From the NCBI RefSeq assembly GCF_042685745.1, contig NZ_JBHUNT010000001.1, positions 1,612,001-1,676,000 of the forward strand: DNA of 64,000 nt. Reading direction: 5' to 3'. The notes under the pieces were generated by a model that had not been told where the DNA came from, made no database searches, and worked only from the letters and a program-made list of their open reading frames with translations. Positions 17,259 to 25,856 of the stretch are shown piece by piece; positions within the stretch are counted from its first letter, which is position 1, and every line of letters begins with the position of its first letter. Made by a program: the position numbers and the translations under genes. Source of the DNA: Prauserella_A oleivorans. Its GTDB lineage: Bacteria; Actinomycetota; Actinomycetes; Mycobacteriales; Pseudonocardiaceae.

Positions 17259-17419
17259 GGCGTCATCTTAGGACGCGCAATGTCTGTGTACGTACGGTGT
17301 GTGGCGAGATAGGCTTGATGAACACGCGTCCTGGGTACGCACCTGGGGCGCGTTCGTCGTGCGGGGCCGGCGAGGCGGCCGGTCCCGTTGCTGGAGTAGC
17401 GAAGGAACGGGTGAGGGCA

Positions 17420-17806
17420 GTGCCGACCGGCAAGGTCAAGTGGTACGACGCGGAGAAGGGGTTCGGCTTCGTCACGCAAGACGGCGGAGCGGACGTCTAC
17501 ATCCGGAAATCCGCGCTGCCGCAGGGTGTGGAGGCTCTCAAGGCCGGGCAGCGACTCGAGTTCGGAGTCGCTGACGGCAGGCGGGGCCCGCAGGCTCTCT
17601 CGGTCCGGCTGCTCGACCCGCCGCCGTCGGTTGCCGAGGCGCGCCGGCGGCCGGCCGAGGAACTGCACGGCCTCATCGAGGACATGATCAAGCTGCTGGA
17701 GATGCGGGTGCAGCCCGACCTCCGGCGCGGCCGCTACCCCGATCGCAAGAAGGTCAAGCGGATCGCGGAGGTCATGCGCGCCGTGGCGCGGGACCTCGAC
17801 CCGTAA
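17420..17806 (+). CDS. Cold-shock domain protein with helical C-terminal extension
   Basis: A 128-residue protein. Residues 1 to about 66 are a cold-shock domain (TGKVKWYDAEKGFGFVTQDG) with RNP1 KGFGFV; RNP2 is DVYIRKSAL rather than the usual VFVH-S. A 60-residue, strongly charged helical tail follows (ELHGLIEDMIKLLEM). Mycobacterial CspB (Rv0871) has the same elongated form and similar neighbours. It should bind single-stranded RNA or DNA. The start is GTG 17420 with GAGGG upstream; GTG 17411, preceded by GAAGGA, would add three residues. Confidence 0.88.
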   Translation: MPTGKVKWYDAEKGFGFVTQDGGADVYIRKSALPQGVEALKAGQRLEFGVADGRRGPQALSVRLLDPPPSVAEARRRPAEELHGLIEDMIKLLEMRVQPDLRRGRYPDRKKVKRIAEVMRAVARDLDP

Positions 17807-17851
17807 CGAGACCCGGCTCCACCGGCGAGGCTCACCACTCGGCGGTCCGGC

Positions 17852-18343
17852 TCAGGCCGGGTCCACCTGCAGCGACCACACCCCGCGGACCACGAGCTGG
17901 GGCTGCCCGTTCTCGTCGACGATCGGGTTGCCCCGCTCGTCGGCCGCGTAGGCCGCACCGAGCTGTTGGATCTCCACCACCAGCACCTGGTGATCCGGCG
18001 ACGGGGGCGTCACGGTGTACGCGTGCTGCTTGCCGTTGGTGAAAACCTGCTGCCGCAACGGCTGCCTGCCGTCCGGCGTGCGGTACTGGACGTTGAGCGC
18101 CCACGGGGTTTCCGAGACGTCGGCGGGCAGCGACACCTGGACCGGCCTGCCTGGGCGGACCTTCAGCCGCACGGGTTCGGCGCCCTCGTCACATTCCCTG
18201 AGCAGTGCGTCGCAGTAGATGAGCGGCTCGGCGTGTGCCGTCTCGCCGTCGGCATAGAAGGTGATCGCCGGATCCGGTGGTGCCGAACACCCGGCCACCG
18301 TGACCGCCGCACCCGCCAGCAAAGCTCCTACCGCTCGTCGCAT
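17852..18343 (-). CDS. DUF2771 family lipoprotein
   Basis: A 163-residue predicted lipoprotein. The signal peptide ends in the lipobox VTVAGC (Cys19), and the mature domain matches my memory of DUF2771, an actinobacterial family of unknown function. It starts nine bases after the stop of the large MFS gene and should be cotranscribed with it. The same pair, DUF2771 after an MFS protein, occurs in mycobacteria, so the two may work together at the cell surface. Confidence 0.82.
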   Translation of the reverse strand: MRRAVGALLAGAAVTVAGCSAPPDPAITFYADGETAHAEPLIYCDALLRECDEGAEPVRLKVRPGRPVQVSLPADVSETPWALNVQYRTPDGRQPLRQQVFTNGKQHAYTVTPPSPDHQVLVVEIQQLGAAYAADERGNPIVDENGQPQLVVRGVWSLQVDPA

Positions 18344-18352
18344 ATCGGCAGA

Positions 18353-20170
18353 TTACGGTCTGCGTGCCGCGGTGGCGGGATCGGGGCGTAGCGGGCGGTC
18401 ACCGCCGAGCCCGGGGATCAACGACGTGCCCTTGCGCACGAGCCACGTCTGCGCGAGCCCCAGTGCGAGCAGGATCGACACCACCAGGAAGCCGATCCAG
18501 TACGTGGGCGGCAGCAGCAGCCCGACCGCGCCGCCGAACACCCACGCCAGCTGCAGCACGGTCTCCGAGCGGCCGAACGCGGACGCGCGCGACTCCTCGG
18601 GCATGTCGTGCTGGATCACGGCGTCGAGCGAGTTCTTCGCGAGCGCACTGGCCGTGGCGCCGACGAGACCCACGACGGCGGCGGTGGCCAGCCCGGCGAG
18701 CACCGCGGCCAGGATCGTGGACGCCAGCGTGGCCGCGACGCAGGCGAGGATCACCTGGTCCGGCTTGCCGAAGTGCATGCGTGAGCCGAGCGCGTTGCCG
18801 AGGAAGCCGCCCGCGCCGGCGGCCGCGCCGATGATGCCCAGCAACAGCAGCTGCACGAACGGGCTGTAGTCCCCGCTCTCGGTCTGCGCCTTCACCGCGA
18901 ACGCCGCGAACATCATCAGGAAGCCTGTGAGGACGCGGATGGTTCCGTTGCCCCACAACGCGATCACGACGTGCCTGCCCATCGGCTGGCGTTTCTTGCG
19001 TTCCGGCGTGCGCTGGGTCAGGGCGGCGGGCACCTCGCCCTCGGTCACCTCCACCCACGCCGGAATGCGCATGGCCTGCACGGCGCCCACGACACAGATC
19101 GCACCCGTGTAGAAGAGCGCACCCGGGGAACCGAAGAGCGAGTTGATGCCCGCGGCGACCGCACCGAACACCCCACCGGCCGCGAGGCCGAACACGGCGA
19201 GCCGTGCGTTGGTCTTGGACAACGTGATCTCCGGCGGCAGGACTCTCGGGGTCACCGCCGCCTTGAGCACCATGAACGACTTCGACAGCACCATCTTGCC
19301 GAGCGCGGCGGGGTAGAGCACCCAACTGTCGAAGTTCAGTGCCATGAGCACGCACATCAGCGCCTGCCCGGCGGAGGCCACGCACATGGCGAGCCTGCGA
19401 CCACGCTGGATCTTGTCGAGCGCCGGGCCGATCACCGGGGCCACGAGCGCGAACGGCGCGATGGTGATCAGCAGGTACAGCGCCACGCGGCCGCGGCTCT
19501 CCCCGCTGCTGGCGGCGAAGAACAGAGTGTTGGCCAGCGCGACGGCCATCGCGGCATCGCTGGCGTAGTTGAGCATGACGGCGTAGGTCAGCGACGTGAG
19601 CCCGGACTTGTCGGCGCCGTCGGCCTTGGTGGCCCGGCGGAAGGCGTCGACGGCCTGGCCCGAGAGCTGACGTCCGCGCAGTGCGGCGACCCGGGTGACG
19701 GTCAGCTTCTTCGGCAGGCGCGGCAGGCCGCTGGCGCCGTCGTCGAAGCCGTGCTCGGCGCGAGTGGGCTCGTCGCCCTCCGGTGGGCCCCCGCGGGACT
19801 GGCCGGGCGCGTATCCGCCGGTGTCGTAGCGCTCGTAGTCACCACGAGGTGGTGGCTGCTCCCACGGCCGCGGCTGTCGTGGGGGATAGGGCCGCGCGCC
19901 ACGGGGAGGTGGCGCCGCGTGCGGTGGCGGTTGTACGGGCACGGCGCCGGTCGGCGCGTCGTCCGCGGTGGGTCCCGGGCCGGGTGGCGGCGTGGCAGGC
20001 GGCGTGGACGGCGGCGGTGTGGCCGACGGGTACGGCCGCGTCGGCCGCGGGTTGCCGCGGGGACGTTTCCCGGGCTCGGACGGCGGCGTGTCGCGGGTGC
20101 GTCCCACCGGCGGCTGGTGCGCCCCGGGCTCGGGCGTCCACCTCCGCTTTCCCCTCCTGCCGGAACGCAT
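18353..20170 (-). CDS. MFS family protein with proline-rich N-terminal extension
   Basis: A 605-residue transporter-like protein. Residues 1 to about 150 are hydrophilic and rich in Pro, Arg and Gly, and should be a disordered cytoplasmic arm. About twelve membrane segments follow from residue 185, with RGRRLAM-type loop motifs. The extension is unusual for the superfamily. The substrate is unknown. It is the first gene of a pair with the DUF2771 lipoprotein. The ATG at 20170 starts the basic MRSGRRGKRR segment. Confidence 0.85.
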   Translation of the reverse strand: MRSGRRGKRRWTPEPGAHQPPVGRTRDTPPSEPGKRPRGNPRPTRPYPSATPPPSTPPATPPPGPGPTADDAPTGAVPVQPPPHAAPPPRGARPYPPRQPRPWEQPPPRGDYERYDTGGYAPGQSRGGPPEGDEPTRAEHGFDDGASGLPRLPKKLTVTRVAALRGRQLSGQAVDAFRRATKADGADKSGLTSLTYAVMLNYASDAAMAVALANTLFFAASSGESRGRVALYLLITIAPFALVAPVIGPALDKIQRGRRLAMCVASAGQALMCVLMALNFDSWVLYPAALGKMVLSKSFMVLKAAVTPRVLPPEITLSKTNARLAVFGLAAGGVFGAVAAGINSLFGSPGALFYTGAICVVGAVQAMRIPAWVEVTEGEVPAALTQRTPERKKRQPMGRHVVIALWGNGTIRVLTGFLMMFAAFAVKAQTESGDYSPFVQLLLLGIIGAAAGAGGFLGNALGSRMHFGKPDQVILACVAATLASTILAAVLAGLATAAVVGLVGATASALAKNSLDAVIQHDMPEESRASAFGRSETVLQLAWVFGGAVGLLLPPTYWIGFLVVSILLALGLAQTWLVRKGTSLIPGLGGDRPLRPDPATAARRP

Positions 20171-20211
20171 GTACCAATCCTGCCGTACTCGGGGTGGCTC
20201 GTGTCGGGCGA

Positions 20212-20994
20212 TCAGGCCACCGGGACCAAATTCACCCGGAACATCTTCGGCCACAGCTTCCCCGTGAGCAGAAACTGGTCCGTTCCGGGGTAGGCCGCGA
20301 TGCCGTTGAGCACGTCGGCGTCCTGCTGCTCCTGCGGACTGAGCAGGCCGGAGGCGTCGATCCGCGCGGTCACGGTGCCCGAGCGGGGGTCGATGCGCAC
20401 GATCTCGTCGGTCTGCCACACGTTGGCGTAGACGTCCCGGCCCACGCACTCGAGCTCGTTGAGCTCGGTGACCGCGATCCCGCCGTCGGTGACCGTGACC
20501 GACCCCGTCTCGGCGAACGTGGCCGGATCGCGGAAGGTCAGCCGCGCGGTCCCGTCGCTCATGACGAGCCGGTCACCGTGCTCCTGGTGGCACAGCCCCC
20601 AGCCCTCGCCCTCGTACTCGACGCGGCGCCGCTCGGCGAGGGTGTGCGGGTCGCGTTCGATCGCGATGCCGTTGCGCCAGGTCAGCTGCCAGACCCGCGG
20701 CCCGGCGATGGTGATGCCCTCCCCGAACAGCGGTTCGGGCAGCGACACGGTGACCCTCGGCGGGCCGCCGGCGGGCCCGGCGCGCAGCGTCGAGCGCCCG
20801 ACCAGCCCGGTGCCCTCGTAGAGCGTGTCGCCCGCGAACTCCAGGCCCTGCGTGAACGCCTTCGGGTCGTGGGGCAGCTCGGCGACGACCTGGACGCGCA
20901 GCCGCTCGGGCTGGGCAGCAGGCCCGCTCGGCGCCCCGGCTCCGCAGGCGGTGATGGCCGCCATGGCCGTGAGGAAAGTCAGCACTCGTCTCAC
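20212..20994 (-). CDS. Glutaminyl-peptide cyclotransferase, lipoprotein
   Basis: A 260-residue protein of the plant-type (beta-propeller) glutaminyl cyclase family, which converts N-terminal Gln to pyroglutamate. Motifs typical of the group are AFTQGLEF, LYEGTGLVGRS, WQLTWRNG and LNELECV. The N-terminus is a lipoprotein signal ending in AAITAC, so it acts at the outer face of the membrane. The GTG start at 20994 gives the signal peptide; the frame extends 14 codons upstream without support. It is divergent from DUF3027 with a 53-base gap. Confidence 0.86.
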   Translation of the reverse strand: MRRVLTFLTAMAAITACGAGAPSGPAAQPERLRVQVVAELPHDPKAFTQGLEFAGDTLYEGTGLVGRSTLRAGPAGGPPRVTVSLPEPLFGEGITIAGPRVWQLTWRNGIAIERDPHTLAERRRVEYEGEGWGLCHQEHGDRLVMSDGTARLTFRDPATFAETGSVTVTDGGIAVTELNELECVGRDVYANVWQTDEIVRIDPRSGTVTARIDASGLLSPQEQQDADVLNGIAAYPGTDQFLLTGKLWPKMFRVNLVPVA

Positions 20995-21047
20995 GCCCGC
21001 AAGCCTGACACGACCGCGCACTTGTCCGTGCGGCACAATGGGGGCTT

Positions 21048-21830
21048 ATGACGTTGCTGCTCACCCTCGACGACGGCGCCATCCGGCAGAAGCTGGTCGA
21101 CGCGGTCGAGCGCGCTCGCGAGGCCGCCGTGGAGGACGCGGGCGAGGAGAACGTCGGCGCGCACGCCGGTGTCGAGTACGAGGACGCCGTGTCGGTCACC
21201 CACCTGTTCGAGGCCCGCCTGCCGGGCTACCGCGGCTGGTGTTGGTCGGTGACCGTGGCGACCGCGGACGTCGACGCGCCGGTGACGGTCAGCGAGGTCG
21301 TGTTGCGACCGGGCCGGGACGCGCTGGTGGCGCCCGCCTGGGTGCCCTGGGAGCGCCGGGTGCGGCCGGGCGACCTCGGGGTCGGCGACCTGTTCCCGCC
21401 CGAACGCGACGACGTGCGGCTCGTGCCCGCCTACCTCGACAGCGACGACCCGGTGGTCACGCAGACCTCGCACGAGCTGGGCCTCGGCCGCCTCCACGTG
21501 ATGTCGCGCTACGGCCGCGAGCAAGCGGCGGCGCGCTGGCACCGGGGCGAGTTCGGCCCGCGTTCGGACATGGCCCGCAGCGCTCCCGCCACGTGCGGGA
21601 CGTGTGGCTTCTACCTCGAGCTCGGCGGCTCGCTGCGAGCGGCGTTCGGGGTGTGCGGCAACGAGTTCGCCCCCGCCGACGGGCACGTCGTGCACGCCGA
21701 GTACGGCTGCGGCGCCCACTCCGAGGTCGAGGTCGAGGTGACACCGTCGGTGCCGGTCGCCGAACTGGTCTACGACGACTCGCTGCTCGACATGGAACCC
21801 GCGACCGGTGAGCAGCCCGCCGAGTCCTGA
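21048..21830 (+). CDS. DUF3027 family protein
   Basis: A 260-residue protein matching the actinobacterial DUF3027 family. It has a WSVTVATADVD core and a cysteine-rich segment (ATCGTCGFYLELGG, then VCGNEFAP and YGCGAHS) that looks like a zinc site. The function is unknown. Its 3' end overlaps the GTG of the GHKL ATPase gene by 23 bases, so the two are translationally linked and may act together. Confidence 0.85.
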   Translation: MTLLLTLDDGAIRQKLVDAVERAREAAVEDAGEENVGAHAGVEYEDAVSVTHLFEARLPGYRGWCWSVTVATADVDAPVTVSEVVLRPGRDALVAPAWVPWERRVRPGDLGVGDLFPPERDDVRLVPAYLDSDDPVVTQTSHELGLGRLHVMSRYGREQAAARWHRGEFGPRSDMARSAPATCGTCGFYLELGGSLRAAFGVCGNEFAPADGHVVHAEYGCGAHSEVEVEVTPSVPVAELVYDDSLLDMEPATGEQPAES

Positions 21831-24648
21831 GCCGTTCGGCGCGGACCGGCTGCGCGCGGCCGTCCTGCGGGCCTGGCAGGACTCGCCGACGCGCTTCACC
21901 GAGGACACCAACACCGAGCGCGACCTGCGGGTCGGCGGCTACCGCGACCGGCTGTTCGTCGAGCTGGCCCAGAACGCGGCGGACGCCGCCGCCGCGGCGG
22001 GCACGCCGGGGCACGTTCGCGTGTCCGTTGTGGACGGAGAACTGCGCGTCGCCAACACCGGTGCGCCCCTGGACGACGCCGGTGTGGCCGCGCTGTCGTC
22101 GTTGCGTGCTTCCGCCAAGCGCGAGGGCACGGTCGGCCGGTTCGGGGTCGGCTTCGCCGCCGTGCTGGCCGTGACGTCGGAGCCCCGGATCGTGTCGCGC
22201 ACCGGCGGCGTCGCCTTCTCCGAACAGCGCACGCGCCGGGCCGCGGGACGAACGGCCGACGTGCCGATACTGCGGCTGCCGTGGCCCTTGCCCGCCGGCG
22301 AACCGCCGCTGCCGGACGGGTTCGACACCGAAGTCCGGTTGCCGCTGCGGTCCGGTGTGGACGCCGCCGACGTGCTCGCCCGCATCGCCACCGAGGTTCC
22401 CGACCTGCTGCTCGCCCTGCCGTGGCTGGCGGCGATCGACGTGGCCGGGCAGCGGTGGACGCGGTCAGCAGAGGACGGGTGCGTCGAGCTGGCCGCCCCG
22501 GACGGCCGGACGCGCTGGCTCACCCACAGCGAAAACGGCTACGTGTGGGCTGTCCCGGTGGACGAGGAGACGGTGCCGCGGCCGGTGGAGCAGGACGTGC
22601 TGCACACGCCGACCCCGACCGACGAGCGGCTCTCGCTGCCCGCGCGGCTGCTCGCGCCGGTGCCGGTAGAGCCGTCGCGCCGCCGCGTCCTCGCGGGCGA
22701 GGCCACTCGCGAGGCGCTGGACGCGGCGGCGAGGGCTTACCCCGGGCTGGTCCGCCGCGTGCCTGCCGAGCACCGGCTCGCGCTGGTCCCGCCTGCCCGG
22801 TTCCCACTGTCCGAGGTGGACGCTCTGCTGCGGGAGTCGGTGACCCGCGCGCTGGAACGTGAGCCGTGGGTGCCCGCCGCGGCCGGTGGCGAGCTGGGCG
22901 GCGAGCGGGCGCGGGTGGTGGCGATCGGCTCGGCCCGGCTCGTCGAGCTGCTCGCCGACGTCGTCCCCGGCCTGGCGGCAGCGCCGCTGTGCGGTGCCGA
23001 GGCCGCGCGCGTGCTGGCGACCGTGGGCGCGACCACGGTCGGTGTGGCCGCTGTGGTCGACGCGGTCACCGGCATCGACCGCGCACCGGCGTGGTGGTGG
23101 GAGCTGTCCGACGCGCTGTTCGCGGCCGTGCAGGAGCGGGAGATCGCCGTCGAGGAGCTCGGCGCGCTGCCCGTGGCCCTGGCCGACGGCCGAACCGTGC
23201 CCGGCCCCCGGGGCGCGCTGCTGCTCGACCGGGACGACCCGGCCGTGGAGAAGGTCACCGATCTCGACGTCGTCGGCCTGCACGTCGTGCACCCCGAGGC
23301 CGCCCATCCGTTGCTCGAACGGCTCGGCGCGACGCGGGCCGGTGCCGGCGACCTGCTGGCCGCACCCGCGCTGCGCGACGCCGTCGACCGCAGCGTCGAG
23401 GACGCACTGTCCGGTGTGGACGTCATGCCGCTCGTGGAGGCCGTCCTCGTCCTGGCCGGCCGGGCGAACGCCGAAGGGCTCGGCGCGCTGGCGCTTCCCT
23501 CGCGCAGCGGCTGGCGCCGGGCCGACGAGCTCGTGCTGCCCGATGCCGCGCTGCTCGACGTACTCGACCCGGAGGCGCTCGGCGACGACGGCCCGCTCGA
23601 CGTGCTGGACGACCGCTTCGCCACACGGTGGGATGCCGACGTGCTGACCGGCATCGGCGTGCTCGACACGTTCGCCGTGGTGGACGACGAGGAGCCCGCG
23701 GAACCCCGCCACGACCTCCCCGACGAGCAGGAGTGGTGGGACGCTCTGCCCGAGCCCCCCGCCCGGGTGCTCGCCGTGCGGGACCTCGACCTGGTGGCCG
23801 ACGACGCCTGGCCCGCCGCGGTGCGCCTGCTGGCGGCGCGGCCGGAGACGTGGCGGGCGCTGAGCGCACCCGGCGGCCACACGCCGTGGTGGCTGGCTCG
23901 GTTCGCGCTGCTGGCCGGGCGTGCACCGGGCGAGTGGCGGCTGCCCGACGCCGATCACCTCGCGGGGCTGTACGACCCGGTGCCGGACGTCGGGCTGTCA
24001 CCGGAGCTGCTCGCGGCGGTCGGGGTCCGGGCGGAGCTCACGGTGTCCGGGGCGGAGGACGCCGCGGCGTTGTGCGCACGGCTCGCCGACCCCGGGCGCA
24101 GCGTGCCTGCCGGGCTGGTCCTGCGCGCGCACGCGGCACTCGCCGCGCTGAACCCGGACGAGGTCGAGCGCTTCGACCCGCCGGAGCGGGTCCGCGCACT
24201 CGACGGGTCCGTGGTCGACGCCGCCGACGCCGTGGTGCTGGACGCGCCGTGGCTGCTCGGGGTGTGGCCGCCCGAGCGGCTCGTGGCATTGCCGAGCTAC
24301 GACCAGGCGGCCCAGCTCGCCGACGTGCTCGACCTGCCGCTCGCCGGTGACGAGACCACGGCCGAGGTCGGCAGCGAGGGGGAGTTCGCGGCGTGGGCCG
24401 ACCTGCCCGCGGCCGTCGAGGTCGCCGGGATGCTGGGCGTGCCGGTGCCGCGGGGTGGCGTGTTCGTGCACGAGAAGCTCACCGTCGGAGGACATCCGGT
24501 GCCGTGGTGGTTCGACGGCGCCCTGCACGCCGCCGACACATCCGGCGGGCTGGCGCGGGCGTTCGCCTGGGCGGCGAGGATGTGGGGCCGGCGCGCGGTG
24601 GTCGCCGCACTGCTGGACGACCCGGATCCGAGGGTGCTGCTCGGTTAG
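21808..24648 (+). CDS. GHKL ATPase, sacsin/Hsp90-like N-terminal domain
   Basis: A 946-residue cytoplasmic protein. Residues about 35-130 form a GHKL ATP-binding fold: the N box is VELAQNAADAA, the G1 box is RVANTGAPL in place of the usual DNG form, and the G2 box is GRFGVGFAAVL. The remaining 800 residues have no domain I can name and are rich in Ala, Asp and Leu. Sacsin-like and Hsp90-like proteins act as chaperones, but the function here is unknown. The GTG start lies within the end of the DUF3027 gene. The stop overlaps the convergent aldo/keto reductase stop by four bases. Confidence 0.8.
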   Translation: MSSPPSPEPFGADRLRAAVLRAWQDSPTRFTEDTNTERDLRVGGYRDRLFVELAQNAADAAAAAGTPGHVRVSVVDGELRVANTGAPLDDAGVAALSSLRASAKREGTVGRFGVGFAAVLAVTSEPRIVSRTGGVAFSEQRTRRAAGRTADVPILRLPWPLPAGEPPLPDGFDTEVRLPLRSGVDAADVLARIATEVPDLLLALPWLAAIDVAGQRWTRSAEDGCVELAAPDGRTRWLTHSENGYVWAVPVDEETVPRPVEQDVLHTPTPTDERLSLPARLLAPVPVEPSRRRVLAGEATREALDAAARAYPGLVRRVPAEHRLALVPPARFPLSEVDALLRESVTRALEREPWVPAAAGGELGGERARVVAIGSARLVELLADVVPGLAAAPLCGAEAARVLATVGATTVGVAAVVDAVTGIDRAPAWWWELSDALFAAVQEREIAVEELGALPVALADGRTVPGPRGALLLDRDDPAVEKVTDLDVVGLHVVHPEAAHPLLERLGATRAGAGDLLAAPALRDAVDRSVEDALSGVDVMPLVEAVLVLAGRANAEGLGALALPSRSGWRRADELVLPDAALLDVLDPEALGDDGPLDVLDDRFATRWDADVLTGIGVLDTFAVVDDEEPAEPRHDLPDEQEWWDALPEPPARVLAVRDLDLVADDAWPAAVRLLAARPETWRALSAPGGHTPWWLARFALLAGRAPGEWRLPDADHLAGLYDPVPDVGLSPELLAAVGVRAELTVSGAEDAAALCARLADPGRSVPAGLVLRAHAALAALNPDEVERFDPPERVRALDGSVVDAADAVVLDAPWLLGVWPPERLVALPSYDQAAQLADVLDLPLAGDETTAEVGSEGEFAAWADLPAAVEVAGMLGVPVPRGGVFVHEKLTVGGHPVPWWFDGALHAADTSGGLARAFAWAARMWGRRAVVAALLDDPDPRVLLG

Positions 24649-25484
24649 GCGGGTTCGGACAGCCGGTCGAGCCGTTCGCGGTGGGCCGGGGGCAGGTGCA
24701 GACCTTCCGCGGCGAGGTTCTCCTCCAGGTGGTCGATCCGGGCGGTGCCCGGGATCGGGAGGACGACCGGCGAGTGGCCGAGCAGCCAGGCGAGGGCGAC
24801 CTGGGCGGGCGTGGCGTCGAGTTCCGCCGCCACGGCGGCGACCTCGGCTCCCGCCCGCGAGTCCTCCCACGCGGTCGGGCGCCACGGCAGGAATGCGATC
24901 CCGGCTTGCTCACAGGCGGCGAGCACGGGTGCGTGCCCGCGGTCGAGGAGGTTGTAGCGGTTCTGCACGCTGGCGATGTCGACGATCTCGCGTGCCTGCT
25001 TCAGCTGGTCGACATCGACTTCGGACAGTCCGATCCGGGCGATCTTGCCCTCGGCCCGCAGGTCTCGCAGCGTGCCGAGCTGGTCGGCGAGCGGCGTCCT
25101 GGGGTCGATGCGGTGCAGCTGCAGCAGCTCGATCCGCTCGACGCGCAGCCGACGCAGGGCCTGCTCGACCTGCTCGCGCAGGGCGGCCGGCCGTCCGTCG
25201 TGCCTCCACTCGTCCGGCGGGCCCGAGCGCGCGATGCCGACCTTCGTGGTGACGAGCACCTCGTCCGGATACGGGTACAGGGCTTCGGCCAGGAGTTCCT
25301 CGTTGGCTCCCCAGCCGTACATGTACGCCGTGTCGATCAGGGTGACGCCCAGCTCGACGGCCCGGCGGGCGAGCGCGATCGAGGTCTCCCTGGCCGGCCC
25401 GGGCTGGGTCGGCAAGCGCATGGCCCCGAACCCGAGCCGGCGCACCAGCCGTTCCCCGCCGATCCGGAACACAGTGGTCGTCAC
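24645..25484 (-). CDS. Aldo/keto reductase
   Basis: A 279-residue NADPH-dependent oxidoreductase with the TIM-barrel AKR fold. The catalytic tetrad is visible as Asp and Tyr in DTAYMYG, Lys in VTTKVG and His in LLQLHRID. The C-terminal NIPGTARIDHLEEN-like segment (here LPIPGTARIDHLEEN) binds the cofactor phosphate. GTG 25484 is preceded by GGAGA. The substrate cannot be predicted. It lies alone between the GHKL gene and DUF2530. Confidence 0.88.
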   Translation of the reverse strand: MTTTVFRIGGERLVRRLGFGAMRLPTQPGPARETSIALARRAVELGVTLIDTAYMYGWGANEELLAEALYPYPDEVLVTTKVGIARSGPPDEWRHDGRPAALREQVEQALRRLRVERIELLQLHRIDPRTPLADQLGTLRDLRAEGKIARIGLSEVDVDQLKQAREIVDIASVQNRYNLLDRGHAPVLAACEQAGIAFLPWRPTAWEDSRAGAEVAAVAAELDATPAQVALAWLLGHSPVVLPIPGTARIDHLEENLAAEGLHLPPAHRERLDRLSEPA

Positions 25485-25537
25485 GTGTTGGTCTCCGCCT
25501 CTCGCTCGTCGGCGCCGGGCCACCGGCGGCCCGGACC

Positions 25538-25810
25538 TCAGAGCCCGCGCTGCGCTCCACGCGAGCCGCGGCGGGACGCGGCGGCCTGCCATGCGATGAT
25601 GCCGAAGCCCACGAAACCGAGCCCGCCTCCGGCCAGCGTCGTCCAGAGCCAGATGCCCTCGACGCCTGTCAACAACATGATCACGAAGGCGACGAACCAG
25701 AGCACGGTGCCGACGCCCACGGGAGCCCACAGGCCCACCAGAGGCTTCGGCAGATCCGGCACCGGACGAAACTGTCCTGTAACGCCGGGGGAGTTGCTGG
25801 CTTGGTCCAC
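25538..25810 (-). CDS. DUF2530 family membrane protein
   Basis: A 90-residue protein with two hydrophobic helices (VGVGTVLWFVAFVIMLLTGV and WLWTTLAGGGLGFVGFGIIA) and a basic C-terminal tail (RRGSRGAQRGL). It matches DUF2530, a small actinobacterial family without known function. The GTG at 25810 is 46 bases from the divergent purine permease start, so the two share a promoter region. Confidence 0.82.
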   Translation of the reverse strand: MDQASNSPGVTGQFRPVPDLPKPLVGLWAPVGVGTVLWFVAFVIMLLTGVEGIWLWTTLAGGGLGFVGFGIIAWQAAASRRGSRGAQRGL

Positions 25811-25856
25811 GTGGGACAGGCTACCGCTGCCACATTCGACGCGAGGTAGGTGACAA

